DNA from: Motacilla alba alba
Lineage: Eukaryota; Chordata; Aves; Passeriformes; Motacillidae
Reading direction: 5' to 3'
NCBI RefSeq assembly: GCF_015832195.1
Contig: NC_052027.1
Coordinates: 19,504,688-19,568,687, forward strand
DNA length: 64,000 nucleotides
The notes below the pieces were generated by a model that searched no databases, was not told the origin of the DNA, and worked only from the letters and a program-made list of their open reading frames with translations. This document shows, piece after piece, positions 10,101-21,880 of the stretch (its first letter is position 1; the number at the start of each line of letters is the position of its first letter). The position numbers and the translations under genes were made by a program.

Positions 10101-13100
10101 CCAGAGACCAGTACTCAATATGCACAATGCAGCTGTTGTGCCAATACAACTTCATTCGGATGCAAAATATTCATTACTGGTCTTGAAAGAAATAATTACA
10201 GCTTGTGTAAAAGTCCAAGATAAAATGCATTAAATGATACAACTCCTAAATCTATGAACCATCCCATTAAAAAGACAAAGAGCCCCTGTAATACTGAACT
10301 TTTACAGACAATAAATAGAAAATACTGCAGGTTTTCTCTGCAGTTTCTTCTCTTATCTATAAATTTATCTGATTCTCTTTAGTTTATTTAAAACTATTAA
10401 CAATAAATAAGAACATACTTAATTTTGTCCGTTAAGATCTTCCCTGCATGCTGCATCCCCGTCAGTGCAATGTACATTCTCAGGATTTCATTGGTTCCCT
10501 GGAAAAAGCAGAAGAGAAAGTGAGACAGGTGGGTAACCAGAGTTTACAACAGTGAGTGTTTTCCAAGCAGGTCTGTTGTGTCCCTGTGCCCTTCCCACTG
10601 CTCCAAGTATCACATGTGGACTCTCCCCACGCAGAAGCTGCTGCCTTTTGCTTTATCTCAGTTTTAATTCTGATTTCATGGGGCACTGCAGAAATTGAGC
10701 CCCTCATCACCCCAATGAAAAAGAAACCAGACTAAATGCATTTTGATTTAAAATGTTCTGCACTGTTCCAGTGAAGAAACATTTGAATAGCTGTAGAACT
10801 GCTCAAAATGAGCTGAGTTAAAATCAAGTCTGGCAGTAACTCTGATGTGCACACGATGGGTCACTGACAATCCAGCTTGGAAAGAGAACACGCTTCAGAA
10901 CCAACCTTTCTTTTAATTTAAATGCCCACCAATAAGTTAATTAAATGTCTAAGCTAATCTTTTATGAGTTCCCCTGCTTCACTTGTGAGAAGCACACAAG
11001 AGGAAAGGTTACTGCTGTAACTCACACCATGGTCAGTTTGTAAAAGCCATCATAGCTTATTTTATTGCAGGGAACTATCATTGATAGTCCAAAGAAAATA
11101 AGGTTAGTCCTGCAGTCTCACTGTTACAAGCTTTGCTGCTGAAGGAACAAAGTCCTGGTCAACCAAACCTTCAGGTTTCTGCTCACCTTTATAGGAGGTG
11201 TGAACTGCAGTTTGCAGTAAAAAGGGGATCCTGGTACTTGCCTCAAAGATGAGGAGGATCCTGGTGTCCCTGAGGTAGCGCTCATAGGGATAATCCTTCA
11301 TGTAGCCAAGGCCTCCAAGGATCTGCAGAGCCTCGCTCACACACGCCCAGGCACCTTCAGAGCTGAACACCTGCCATGGAACAGGGTTTGATCAGCAGTG
11401 GGTAGATAATGAATCAGCAATAAACACAGGGTGCCCTGCTCTGGGGTTGTATCCACAGGACACTTCTGCAGTGTTTTCTGTGTGTTACACCAGTCCTGGA
11501 ACGGTGTCCCTGCGCCTCAGGGGTTTGTCAAATTCAGTGATGCCATGCAGAGGGCACTCTCCAAAAGGGCACATTCCAGACACAGGGGCAGCCCCACACG
11601 GGCAGAGCAGCTGCAGCTGCTTGGCTGGAGCCCAGAGCAGGAGGGACATCCTGACAGCCACAACCTGGATATTCCACAGAGTTTGCTGTGCCACCAGCTC
11701 CCTGGGAAAGCTGGCACAGCAGCAGCTTGGCCAGGCTGGCAGCTGGAGTATAACTGAGTGTCCCTGTGCTCGTGTGAGGCCTCCTCAGACCCCAGCTCAG
11801 GTTTTATTTTGCACAAGTCTGAGCTTGTGGGATACAGACAGAACAGTATCTGTCATTTCACCTGGCTGCAGTGCTTCTCTCATCTGTCGAAATGCAGCCC
11901 TGAGCTCTCAGCCCTCTGCAGCCTGAACACTGAGCCCTTTCCCAGCCCCGGGTACCTTGACCATGGCAGCCTCCACGGAGCAGTCAGGGAAGCCTGGCCT
12001 GTCCATCATCCCTGCAGTCAGGTAAGCCATGCTCTCCATCACGTAGGCTTTCACAGCCATCAAACAAAACTTCTCCTGCCACGCAGCAACGGGAGGAATC
12101 ATGCAGAAATTCAGATGCAAAAGTCCACAATCAACCCTCAAACTTTAAAAAACCTGCAGTTTTCATATGTTTTACATCATCAAATTAATCAATCAATTAA
12201 AAGTCCTACTTTGAAACAACAATAAATAAAAAATACTTTTATACATTTATCATTCTGGGCATTTAAAAGATCAGTGTACAGAAGTCAGCACCAGGTTCAC
12301 ACAAATTTCTAGCAAATCCTTTAAACCAGTAGAGCCAAAATACCCCCAATGCAATCTATGTACTGGCACTTAGCACAGAGATTTAGGTGTTTCATTTTTT
12401 GTTACCTGAATTAATCCAAACTGGCTGAGTTTCTTATTGAATTGTTTCCTGGTGCAAGCATACTCTGATGTCAGTTCTTTAAAGAAAGAAAAACAAATCC
12501 ATCTCAGAAGAGCTGTGACAGACCATTTCAGCTGCTGGTGTCCTTCCCTGGATGGTGACACTCCAGTCTATGCCCAGGAGCCCCCTGGCTGTTGCAGAAG
12601 CAGCACTTTGTGAAAATCACCCTCACACTGATGGTGTTGATCAAGTCTGGGACCAGCCTGTCAAAAGCTTTTGAACCAGAGGTGTGAACTTGTACTCTTA
12701 GAGAAGTAATCCATTCTGGTGCTAATAGATCAGAGAGACTTCTGTTACTGTTTTGGCTAATTATTGTCAGAAAGCAGTTTTAGTCCTAATTACTGTGTGC
12801 AGAGCTTTAAGGCAATTATTCAGGTGGGAGGTTCTAGGGGAGATTACACCGCCTAAAAGCAATAGTACAAAGTTTTTTTTTTCTTGGGAAGAACATTTTA
12901 CCTCAGGGAAGTCCAACAGAGGCAATAACCTCCCACTCTACGAACTGAACCTACACTGTACGAAAGGAAAAAGACCTTCATTTCAAAACCTCTACAAGCA
13001 GGCTTTTAATAAGTATTTTTAAAAACCATATTTTAGTGTTTTGAAGATTTCAAAGCACGTTATGACAAGGTCAAGACTCCTGTTCCCACTCAGAATGTCC

Positions 13101-16100
13101 TGCATGATCTGCCTCTGGCAGAGCAGTTTCTGCTGGCACCCTGCCATGCAGAGCACCCAATTCACCCACCTATCAACTTCTTAATCATTCCAGCAGATGC
13201 ACTGCCCATGCTAAATCTTCCACTGTTGAGGATATTCATGGCAACCTGTGAACAAACAGATGGGGTTTAGGCCACATTCTCCTTAGGCCACGCTGGCCAC
13301 TGTTTCCTGCTCCAGTGTTCTCTGGATTTCACTCCTCGCTGGGACACACTGCCAGTCCTGGGAAGCACCCTCACATCAGCCACCACAGCTCTCAGCGTGC
13401 CAAGGAAAATGCAAAACTGGGCTTTTCCTGCCACCCATTACATCCAACTTTATACCTGAAGTAGATGATCCAGTGACTTGGAAATAATCTCTATTCTAAT
13501 TACATGAAGGTAAAATGTAGATAAAAATGCATTTATCTGCAGCTGGTAAACAACATTCCAGTGGACAGCACTGTTCTAGTTTATCAGATGAAGAAGAAAA
13601 CCACAATATTTCTCCCTGCAGCTGACCTGTGATGGCTGCTCTCTGCTTCAGATGCCTTTCAGCAACACACCACAGTAGGGACAAGAATGGAAGTGTAGAA
13701 ATGAAATACAGACCAATAATGTACAAAAATAGATTCTGGAGTCTAGTCTCTGCAGAGTTGTTTTTCAACATGGGTGACTCAGGTCAAAGCCTGTTAGGAA
13801 AGAAGTCACTGTCCCACATTTTAATTTGTCAGGAAGACACCATAAAAATCTTCTTTTAATCTCTACTACATTAAGGAAAATTATTTCATTTAGCATTTAG
13901 GCCTGGGCTTGCCTGCTACAGCAGGAGTAGGAAATGGAGAAGGAGTAAGAGCAGTTTTGCAAATCCCCAGGTCACACTCTCAGAGAAAGGTTACATAGCA
14001 AGACCAGCTGTGGTTTTCTCTCCTGGGGTCCTGTCAGCATTTCCTTGTGCAACAGTGGAGCCCTAGAGAAGCACCTGACAGCCAGGGCACCTTGGAGCTG
14101 GGCATGCCTCCAGCACTCCCTGTGCCACTCACTGCTCTGTCTCCCTTCCCACATTCTGCTGTGGAGCCAGCAGAGGACATGGCCCCCATTCAGGGCAGAA
14201 GGGCAGCTGAAGTCACTCCCTTTTCTGAGGGGGCACCACAAAAAACAACCAAAAGCCCAACAAGAAGAGAAGAAACACAGAAATCTAAGGTGATAGGACA
14301 CTGTGCACTGTGACGCCGATTTACAGATCAGTGGGGCAATCTGTTCTCCTGGACCCTGCAGAGTGGCAGTGCTCACACCACCCACAAGGAAACTTCAGCA
14401 CAGCGGGAAACAGCCTCCTTCAGGCTTCTACAAATCACCAGTAGTTATTCTCCACTGCTTACCTTAAATCCCCCTCCAACTTCTCCAATTACATTCTCCA
14501 TAGGCACTTTGGTGTTTTCAAAATGTACTTCACAGGCTGAAACACAGAATTAACACTTGATAAAATATGACACAGAAATATTTAAAAGACATTCAGGAAC
14601 TTAAGTTACTATTTGTAGCAAGAAATGAGGTCTTCCTAATACATTGTCTATGACAGAATTATACATGCTTTGCCAAAGAAGTGAGAATGTGGGAAAAGGC
14701 TGTAGTTGATCACCACATCAATTATTGCTGTAAAATATTAAAAATGTTATGAATATACACTGTGTAAACAGATAACTACAGTTTTATCTTTATTTTTAGT
14801 TCTAAGGAACTGACTGAACAGTCACCAAGATGGTGAAAAGATGCAATCATTACAGAGCTTAGAAGAGGTGAAGAAAGTGGACTTCTAGATTAAACCTATT
14901 GGCCACCAAATCTCCTGAGTGATTTCTTTCACTGCACAGTGAATGAACTCCAGAAAATGGATTTCTTATTTCAGACCCTGCATCAGGAAGGACTCCTAGA
15001 AAAAGCCAGCTAAAAACCATGAAACTTATACTGTAACATGGCATAGGTCTTGATTTGCCTCTGAATTCAAATGAACCAACCAAAATAAAACATTAAACTA
15101 TTAAAACAATTTCTGCTAAAAATTTTAGGTGGTTCTTACTGTTGGAGCCTCGAATGCCCAATTTATCCTCGGGTTTCCCGTGGGTGACGCCCCCGAAGTC
15201 CCGCTCCACGATGAAAGCAGTGATTTTATCCTTCACCTGCCCATCCTTGTCCACAACCTCTGTCCTGGCAAACACTGTGAAAATACTGGCCAGGCCACCA
15301 TTGGAGATCCAGACCTGTTTTGAGCAAGGGAAGATGGGTAAGAAATGTAACTGCTGATTGTGTGAGCACAGCTCTCCAGGGTTTTGTAATAGGCTGAGCA
15401 AAGAACAGAGTGCTGACAAAATTGCTGCTCCTTCCCTTCAGTTCTAATTAGGGTCTGCTCCCAGTGTGAGCACATTTCTGAGGAGAGGTGACCACACGTG
15501 TTAAGTTTAGAGCAACTTTAAAACCAGATTGTAGTATCAATATGCATTAAATTAAAATCCACAGCATTTCCACAAAAGCTGGTACATCCTGCTGCTGCTG
15601 GCACATGAAAGATACAGGGGCAATGCAGACTGGACAAACCCTGTGGCCAAACATTAACTCTGATGAGAAATTCTCTGATCAGCCTCTCCCGCAGAGTGGG
15701 TCTCTTCACACCACAAATGGATCAACAATTACAGATCAAGTCTGCAATGCATCCACTACTGCTGAACCCAGGACTTCAGTTTTGATTTCTTCAAAACTGG
15801 CTTTTGTCACTGTTTCCTTTAACAGAAAGGTTCCAAGCAGCCCTATTTCTAATTAAATATCAAGTTTTCTTTTAAAATCTAGCCTGAAGAATGAAGAGAT
15901 GCCAAATACAGGTTTAGGTTTCCTTTTACCTAAGCTGTCATGGAGGGGGCTGATTTACTAACTAACCAACCCTCCCTGAAGCTGAACACACAAGTGGGCA
16001 ATGGAGAAGGAACCTAGGGTAGTTTTCTATTTTTCCTACCAGGAGTTTAATGCAGTAATTCTCTAACAATAATCTTCTGCTCCTTTTGTGCCTAAACCAA

Positions 16101-19100
16101 CAAGGGTTATTGTTCTGACAGGGTTGTTCTCCTCTAGCGTGGAAACCTCCCAATTCCAGACTGATGCAAAAGACAAGGACACTTCCTACACTTACAACAA
16201 ACCCCTTTCCTGTTCCCAGTCTGTGAGTGGGTACCTTGGAGCCATTTAACAGGAAGTGTTTCCCATCTTCACTCAGGGTTGCTCTTGTCTGGATGGATGC
16301 AGCATCACTCCCACTAGAAACCAAGCAAGTTATTAAAATTTAAAGAAGTAAACATGCTTTAAAAAAACCAAACCTGCATATTCCCCCTCTTCCCATTCTG
16401 TGAAAAGGAGGCGGTCTTAAATAGCAGTATATCAATTTTAGCTTTTAACTAACAAGGAAGCTCACTAGATTGAACAGCTGTAAAAGTTACCTGAGGGGAC
16501 ATTTCTTCTCATTACCATGTTATCAGGGTTATGACCTGACCAGAATATGCAGAATGCCACAACAGCAACATTTTGGAGCTACACTTTGAGCTATGTGAAC
16601 ACACAATGAGCCTCTCACTTAAGTGACATCAAAAATTCTTCCTTTCGGTTTTGGTAGCTCTGCCAAAACAGGCTTTTATATTTTGAATAAGAACTGAAAA
16701 TATCCTAGAACAGTCACAGCACATTATTTCTGACGTAGCACTAAGCATCCTTTCAATTCACGGAAGAAATGAGGTGAATTCATTCACCCAGGGATGGGAA
16801 CAAGAGTCAGGGATTTCATGGACACTGCCAAAAGCAGCACGCTGGGGAAAGAGTAATTGAAGTGTTTCTTTAAAAACTAAAACTAAACCACAGATTTCTA
16901 TACTTAAGCCACGGGCCCCAAATAATGAAGATTCGAGGTATGAAGCAATGCAGATAAGGCAGTGAGCCCCTGTGGAGGTGTGGGGCAGCAGCACCTGCCA
17001 GGCTCGGTGAGGCAGAAGGCAGCAATGTGCTCCCCCGAGGCCAGGCGGGGCAGGTACTTGGCCTTCTGCTCCTCGGTGCCAGCAATGAGGATCCCCTGCA
17101 GAAACAAGCACAGGAAACTTTGCAGCATTACCCTGTGGGAAAAGAGAGGGAGCTGAGAAGCTCCAGCATGTTCAGAAGGCTTCATCTGCAAGTATTATGG
17201 CACAGCAAGAGACAGTTTAATAAACAACAGACTGTATTATTTGTCAGTCGTTAAAATATTTTTTCATTAGCATTCTCTGCTCAATTCCACGAGGCATTTT
17301 CTCTTGCTATAACAAACTGAGTGTGGTTTCAAGCTTCTTTCTGCCATCCATCCACCACTAAAAGGTAAATGCCTATGGCTGTATTCAAGTTCAAAATTGA
17401 CCCACGTGCTCTCAGATGAATTATCTCCTCTGGGCCCCCAACACGCAGCCCCAGCCAGCCAGCCAAAGCTGCTCTCTTCTGAATTCTTTTCTTCCTCATC
17501 ACCTGAGCCCCCCTGATACTCTATTTCAATTCTATTTATTCTAACTATTTTAAACTAGTTTGGTCAATTTAAAAAAAAAAACAAAACTTGGACTCATTTA
17601 AAGTAGTTTTCCTAAGAATAATTATCCTAATAGTAACTTTCTTGTCTGCTCCCTATCCAGCCTTTCTGTCTCACACTGAACCAGTAGCAGAGGCTGCTGG
17701 GGACACCAACAACCTGATTTATGCTTCCCCAGTAATTCTGATTCGCTCTCTCCAAGGCCCACATTTCCACTTCACCTCTTCCATGCAATCTGTGCAGAAG
17801 CCCTGGTCCCAGAGCAGCAACATTACCTTCAGCCCAATGGCCTGATGAGCTGCCAGGGTCACTGCAATGGAGCCATCCAGGGAGGTGATTTCTCCCAGAC
17901 GTGCATACATGGTGTTTGACAGGCCCAGCCCACCTGGAACAGGCATCAGGTTTTATTTTAGTAGATTTCTGTGCCCCTTCCCCCCCAAAAAAAATCCATT
18001 TCAAGTACAGAAATACAGGAATGTGGCAACCTTAACTGGAGAACTACAAAAGTGGCACAAAATGCACACCTAAATGCTCTGGCTGTTCTTCTGTGGCATT
18101 TACTCACCATATTCCTCTGGAATCTGCATGCCAAAGAGACCCAGGTCCTTCAGTCCTTGTAAGGTTTCAGGTGGGATTTTTGCATCTTGATCGATTTTCT
18201 TTGAGTCCACTACAAACACAGAATTTTTCTCATTTAACACTCTGTTTCTCAGTGCCCAGGGCAGCTGGGAGGCTGCAGGATTCCCCCAGCAGGGCCAAGG
18301 TCACTCATGAGACTTCTCATCCCCAGCTTTACAATAATTTCTTCTTTCTAGCTTCAGCCTGACTCTCCTGTTTGTCCTCACAGCATATTCAGGGAAAAGA
18401 CTGGAAGTGGGAAAAATCCCGCATTTATTTCCATTTCTCAAACATTTCCACTGGTTCTGCATGCCAGCAGATTCCAAGACTGTAATAAGCAAAGCATTTC
18501 CAGGATTTTCTATCTGAACCAAGTCTAGGTTGTGAATACAAGAAAAAAAAAACCACAACAACATAAATGAGGTAATTAGAAAACCTTGCTCTTAGGAGTT
18601 TTTAGATTCTTGGGGGATTAAAAGAGCTGTTCTGTACCAGGGCAGTGAAAACAACCTGGAATCATATTTTCTCCAGACTCCATAATTTGACCCTTTTATT
18701 CCTCCCCTAAACATCAAGTTTTTTACTCCATAAATCATGTTCCCCCACAGAGCAAAGAATTTAAAAATGTAATTTGAATAAATTCTTTATTTACTGTCAG
18801 TGAGCGACACTACAATTTTACAGTTAAAATGACCTGGATCTCACAAATTGCAATGTGTGGCAATCACTGGCTTCTCCAAACTCCTACAGTGTTTGGAAAA
18901 CCTCTGTCAGTGGGAAGTCCGAGACAAGGCTGTTTAACTCCCCAGAAACTGCTGTCTGTGCAAACCAATACTCTGCAATTGCTCTGGAATTGGCTCATCC
19001 ATGGCAGCACTAATGGAAGGAACACCCTGCAACGCTCTCTGGAATGCAGATGGGTAGTAAGGCCTTTCCCAAATAGAATTATTGCTCTAATGCTGAAAAA

Positions 19101-21373
19101 ACAGAAATGCTTTTGATTTTTCATAACTCCTCAATGAGCCACCATTTTTGAGTATCTCTGCTGCATTTTGCCACAGTCAGTTTTAGCAGAGTAGGACAGT
19201 TAAAAAGGTCTAAGAACTAGAACTAGGAAAAAAAAATCACAATATATGAAGTGGTTAGAAGCACAATTCAGCTGAGCTAAAACCAATTTCAAATCCTGTC
19301 TTTATCCTAGAATTCTTTTACATCCTTGGTTTTTTTCCTGTTTTGGAGATTTAATTCTTCTGATCAGCACTGAAATACTTTTCAAAAAAGCCATAAATGG
19401 ACATGCTACAGAATCAGCATCACTATGTGAGCAGAAATAAATGCATAAACTAAATTAAATGTTTAAAGTATAATAATCTTATTCAACTGCTATAGCTAAA
19501 TCCTTTTGTAATCACTAAATCACTTGCACAGATAAAAACACAATAATATACCTTCTTCATTGAAGAATTTTTCAACAGGTCCCACAAACTGGTTGATTTC
19601 TGCCAATTCTTCATTGCTAATTTCTGGGTAAGGAAAAACTTCTTCCTAAAATAGGAGAATTATTTATTATTTTTTAATACACAAACCATGCAGTTGAAAT
19701 AAAAATCATGGGAGATATGCCTTGCAAAGACTCTAAAACACTGTGCAAATTAAGAATTGTGGAAAATGTTCCGAAACAGAAACAGAGCTCCCCGGGACCC
19801 AACTTTATTACACACCAAAACCAGACCAGAGGGTGTTACCCGAACAACAGAAACATGAGGGAGAAATCGAGAGATCTTTTAAGAACTACGAAGACTCGAA
19901 AATCCTTCATCACTGATGAGCTTTAACCCTATTTAGGGACTGATGAAAAAATGAGTTTAATGTTCACAAAGCTCAGCCCATGAACACTGTCCCTTGCAAA
20001 CACCCGGCACATTTCACCTGTTAGTGCCCCAAGGACAAAGGTGAGTGAGTCCCACCACTCCTTATCATCCCCAGGCTGTTCTGGTCATGAACTGGGAGCA
20101 GCACGGCCTGACAGGTTTGAATTGGTAAAAAATCCAAGGAACACAAGGAGTGGGAGGCCACGTGAGAAGCACACTTCTGATTTTTACTGCCTTTCCCCTT
20201 TCAAGCAGAAGAATGTCCACGCAAATCTGTTCATGGTACCCTGAGCAATAAGATCAGCGTCAAAAATTCAGGACCTGGGAAATGCCGGAGGTTTTCAGAA
20301 AGCTGTTGTATTGAAATTTGAGAGAAAAAACACCCCAGACATACCTGAAGAGGGGTTTAACACAGTGGAGCCTGAGTGCTGCCTGTTGTAACACCTTACC
20401 TGATAAGCTCTGTTGCAGGAGACTTTACTGCTCAACTCATTTCAGTGGATTTAAGTTATTCCTTCTTTTCGTTTACTTCACCCAGCAATCTCTGATAAAT
20501 GCACACTCCAAGCCTTGCAGTAACAAACTGCTTAATACAGCAATCTGTCTCAGACTTCAACTTCTTTGACCAGTGGCATCTCAAGGCACCACAAGAACTT
20601 CAATCTTTCCTATCAAAACTCTAGGCAGAGATTTACATGAAGCCTCGATCATTAGTGTACAACTAGAGAATGAAGCGATCCAAGTTTAGCGGCATGCCCA
20701 GAGAGGGTGCACAGTGACACGGTGTGTGCAGGGGGCCTGCGGGGCTGGCCGGCACAGGGGGCTGCGGCGGAGCGCAGCTCTCGGCGCGATGGTTGTCTGG
20801 GTCACTCTGAGCTCCACCGCGTGCTTTGTGTGCAAAGGGTCCCTATGGTTAACCCGGCTCCAGCTGAGGGGCTGTGGGACTCACCGAGAAGCCTCTCGTC
20901 CCTTCCGTGCCAGGGCAGGGAGCTCTGCAGGGCACAGGGCCGGGCTGGATCCCGGGCTGCGGGACAGCCAGGCCGGGGCCGGGGCCGGGGCCGGGCTCTG
21001 CCATGGGCTCACACTAACGCCCGCAGCCCCGGGCTAGGATGAGCAGCTGGAAAAGGCCCTGGCGGTGCTGCGGACGAGCCCAGGCGGGCGACAGCCCCGG
21101 TCTGTGCCAGCCCCGCCGCGCCCTCCCCGCTGTCCGCCGGTGAAAGGGCAGCGACCCTCGGGCACGGCCGGCCCCGGCCCGCCCCCATCGCCACCCGCAT
21201 GCCCGCCGACCCACCTTGCGCAGGGCGCCGAGGAACAGCTCCTTGGCGAAGGCGCGGCGGGGCGCGGCCGTGTGCAGGCCGCGGGCTGTGGGGCCGGCCC
21301 GGGGCTGGGGCTGGGCCCGGGGCCGGGCGGCGCGCAGGGCCCGCAGCAGCAGCAGCCGCCGCACCGCGCTCAT
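7046..21373 (-). CDS. ACAD9: Acyl-CoA dehydrogenase family member 9, complete, 18 coding exons
   Basis: FAD-dependent mitochondrial acyl-CoA dehydrogenase of the VLCAD-like branch; known in mammals also as an assembly factor of respiratory complex I (with ECSIT and NDUFAF1). The 18 exons listed separately join in frame to 624 residues plus TGA; human ACAD9 is 621 residues, as I remember it. Residues 1-45 are Arg/Ala-rich with almost no acidic residues, as in a mitochondrial presequence. The dehydrogenase core follows, with AAFCLTEP and SGSDAASI (flavin and substrate region, about 179-195), the mid-domain [16 protein letters not shown] (exon 7), and [15 protein letters not shown], whose Glu429 corresponds to the catalytic base (human Glu426). 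The C-terminal vestigial domain ends HPLDRTF. All splice phases agree, and every intron is GT-AG except intron 12 (GC-AG). The start is the first ATG in the CpG-island exon, with G at -3. No frameshift or stop was seen. Identification rests on remembered family sequence; function is inferred from homology. Confidence 0.96.
7360..8079. repeat. Parent copy: ACAD9 intron 16, exon 17 and start of intron 17 (copy B)
   Basis: The source counterpart of 3400-4135, inside ACAD9. It contains functional exon 17 (7667-7595) with intact splice sites, so this copy is taken as the parent. Confidence 0.88.
7595..7667 (-). CDS. ACAD9: ACAD9 coding exon 17 (residues 568-591, split codon 592)
   Basis: Translates as [20 protein letters not shown] then QLEK. 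The acceptor is TTCCAG and the donor GTAAGT. A decayed copy with its flanking intron lies at 3653-3718. Confidence 0.93.
8396..8524 (-). CDS. ACAD9: ACAD9 coding exon 16 (residues 525-567)
   Basis: Translates as [20 protein letters not shown], then [20 protein letters not shown] and DHE. The acceptor is CTCCCAG and the donor GTGAGT. The [16 protein letters not shown] block is strongly conserved in ACAD9. Confidence 0.95.
8987..9064 (-). CDS. ACAD9: ACAD9 coding exon 15 (residues 499-524)
   Basis: Translates as [20 protein letters not shown] then LSRFGK. The acceptor is TTATAG and the donor GTAACT. Too short to stand out as an ORF; found from frame continuity and homology. Confidence 0.92.
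9766..9892 (-). CDS. ACAD9: ACAD9 coding exon 14 (residues 456-498)
   Basis: Translates as [20 protein letters not shown], then [20 protein letters not shown] and SLQ. The acceptor is TTTCAG and the donor GTAAGG. The LGRx[14 protein letters not shown] block is typical of ACAD9. Confidence 0.94.
10419..10498 (-). CDS. ACAD9: ACAD9 coding exon 13 (residues 430-455, split codon 456)
   Basis: Translates as [20 protein letters not shown] then ILTDKI. The acceptor is TTCCAG and the donor GTATGT. It directly follows the catalytic Glu. Confidence 0.94.
11242..11370 (-). CDS. ACAD9: ACAD9 coding exon 12, ends on the catalytic Glu codon (residues 387-429)
   Basis: Translates as [20 protein letters not shown], then [20 protein letters not shown] and IFE. 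Its last codon GAG (11244-11242) encodes the catalytic glutamate. The donor is GCAAGT, a GC donor with otherwise perfect consensus. No GT at this position would keep the frame, and exon 13 continues exactly with GTNEI. Confidence 0.95.
11956..12075 (-). CDS. ACAD9: ACAD9 coding exon 11 (residues 347-386)
   Basis: Translates as [20 protein letters not shown], then [20 protein letters not shown]. The acceptor is GGCAG and the donor GTACCC. 120 bases, phase 0 at both ends. Confidence 0.95.
12406..12476 (-). CDS. ACAD9: ACAD9 coding exon 10 (residues 323-346)
   Basis: Translates as [20 protein letters not shown] then GLIQ. The acceptor is TTTAAAG, with an A-rich rather than pyrimidine-rich last stretch, and the donor is GTAACA. 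Contains [10 protein letters not shown]. Confidence 0.94.
13170..13245 (-). CDS. ACAD9: ACAD9 coding exon 9 (residues 298-322, split codon 323)
   Basis: Translates as [20 protein letters not shown] then IKKLI. The acceptor is CACAG and the donor GTGGGT. The NSGRFSMGS motif is conserved. Confidence 0.94.
14463..14536 (-). CDS. ACAD9: ACAD9 coding exon 8 (residues 273-297)
   Basis: Translates as [20 protein letters not shown] followed by GGGFK. The acceptor is TTTCAG and the donor GTAAGC. Matches the family motif CEVHFENTK(I/V)P. Confidence 0.94.
15140..15314 (-). CDS. ACAD9: ACAD9 coding exon 7 (residues 215-272, split codon 273)
   Basis: Translates as [20 protein letters not shown]... to [12 protein letters not shown]. 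The acceptor is AAACAG and the donor GTAAGA. It carries the beta-domain segment [14 protein letters not shown]. Confidence 0.96.
16235..16313 (-). CDS. ACAD9: ACAD9 coding exon 6 (residues 188-214)
   Basis: Translates as [20 protein letters not shown] then FLLNGSK. The acceptor is TTTCTAG and the donor GTACCC. The S of SGSD is split across the exon 5/6 junction. Confidence 0.94.
16995..17095 (-). CDS. ACAD9: ACAD9 coding exon 5 (residues 155-187, split codon 188)
   Basis: Translates as [20 protein letters not shown]... to AAFCLTEPG. The acceptor is TCTGCAG and the donor GTGCTG. It contains AAFCLTEP, the flavin-contacting motif of acyl-CoA dehydrogenases, and is GC-richer than its introns. 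Confidence 0.95.
17827..17933 (-). CDS. ACAD9: ACAD9 coding exon 4 (residues 119-154)
   Basis: Translates as [18 protein letters not shown]...AAHQAIGLK. The acceptor is TTCCAG and the donor GTAATG. Near-identical to the family segment ending [10 protein letters not shown]. Confidence 0.95.
18108..18209 (-). CDS. ACAD9: ACAD9 coding exon 3 (residues 85-118, split codon 119)
   Basis: Translates as [18 protein letters not shown]...[11 protein letters not shown]. The acceptor is TTTGTAG and the donor GTGAGT. This is the start of the N-terminal helical domain. Confidence 0.93.
19552..19645 (-). CDS. ACAD9: ACAD9 coding exon 2 (residues 54-84, split codon 85)
   Basis: Translates as [10 protein letters not shown]...[14 protein letters not shown]. 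The acceptor is TTTTAG and the donor GTATAT. It ends after the first base of the next Val codon. The match to the ACAD9 segment EVFPFPEV...GPVEKFF is clear. Confidence 0.93.
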
Positions 21374-21880
21374 GGCCGCGCTGGGCGCTCCGCTGACGGC
21401 ACCGCCGAGCGCGCAGCCCGTCCCGGGGCGGGGCACGGCCCCGGCGCCTCAGCGGGCGGCGCCTCGCTCGCAGCAGCCGCGGGGACGCGGACACGGCCCG
21501 GCAGGGCCCGTCTCACCCGGCTCCGGGGCCCCACAGGGCGGCGCCTCGCTCGCTGCGACCGCGGGCACGGCAGTAACGGCGCTCGCGGCTTCTCTCGCCC
21601 GGCCCCGGGTCCGGTTCGGGCCGCGGTGCCCTCCCCGGCCCGGCAGCTCCTGCCTCAGCCGCACGGTGCCATCGGGAAACAGCTCTTGGTGCACCCAGGG
21701 TGCCTTTGAATCGCCTTCCCGAAGCGAAAGCAGCGGCGCAGGGCGGCGGGGGCGCCGCACCGCGGGCAGGGATCGCTGCGTCTCCGTCTGGAGCTGCGGG
21801 ATACGCTGGGCTGCAAACCGAGCGCCTGGAAATCGCCCCAAAAATCTCCTAAATTCAAGCCTAACTCCCCCCTGCTACGC
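20700..21880. promoter_or_regulatory. ACAD9: CpG island and presumed ACAD9 promoter
   Basis: About 1.2 kb of very GC-rich, CpG-dense sequence surrounds ACAD9 exon 1, within otherwise AT-rich DNA. It includes GC-box-like GGGGCGGGG runs near 21.42 kb and a repeated GGGGCC run near 20.98 kb. It falls sharply to AT-rich sequence after about 21.9 kb. No TATA box is evident. The long ORFs on both strands here reflect base composition. Such islands often fire in both directions, but I recognise no plus-strand partner gene. Confidence 0.75.
21215..21373 (-). CDS. ACAD9: ACAD9 coding exon 1 (residues 1-53)
   Basis: Starts [20 protein letters not shown] and ends [13 protein letters not shown], followed by donor GTGGGT. 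It encodes the Arg-rich mitochondrial targeting peptide and the conserved AFAKELFLG motif. The frame stays open upstream of this ATG, but the apparent upstream start is a GTG, so the ATG at 21373 is preferred. Confidence 0.94.
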
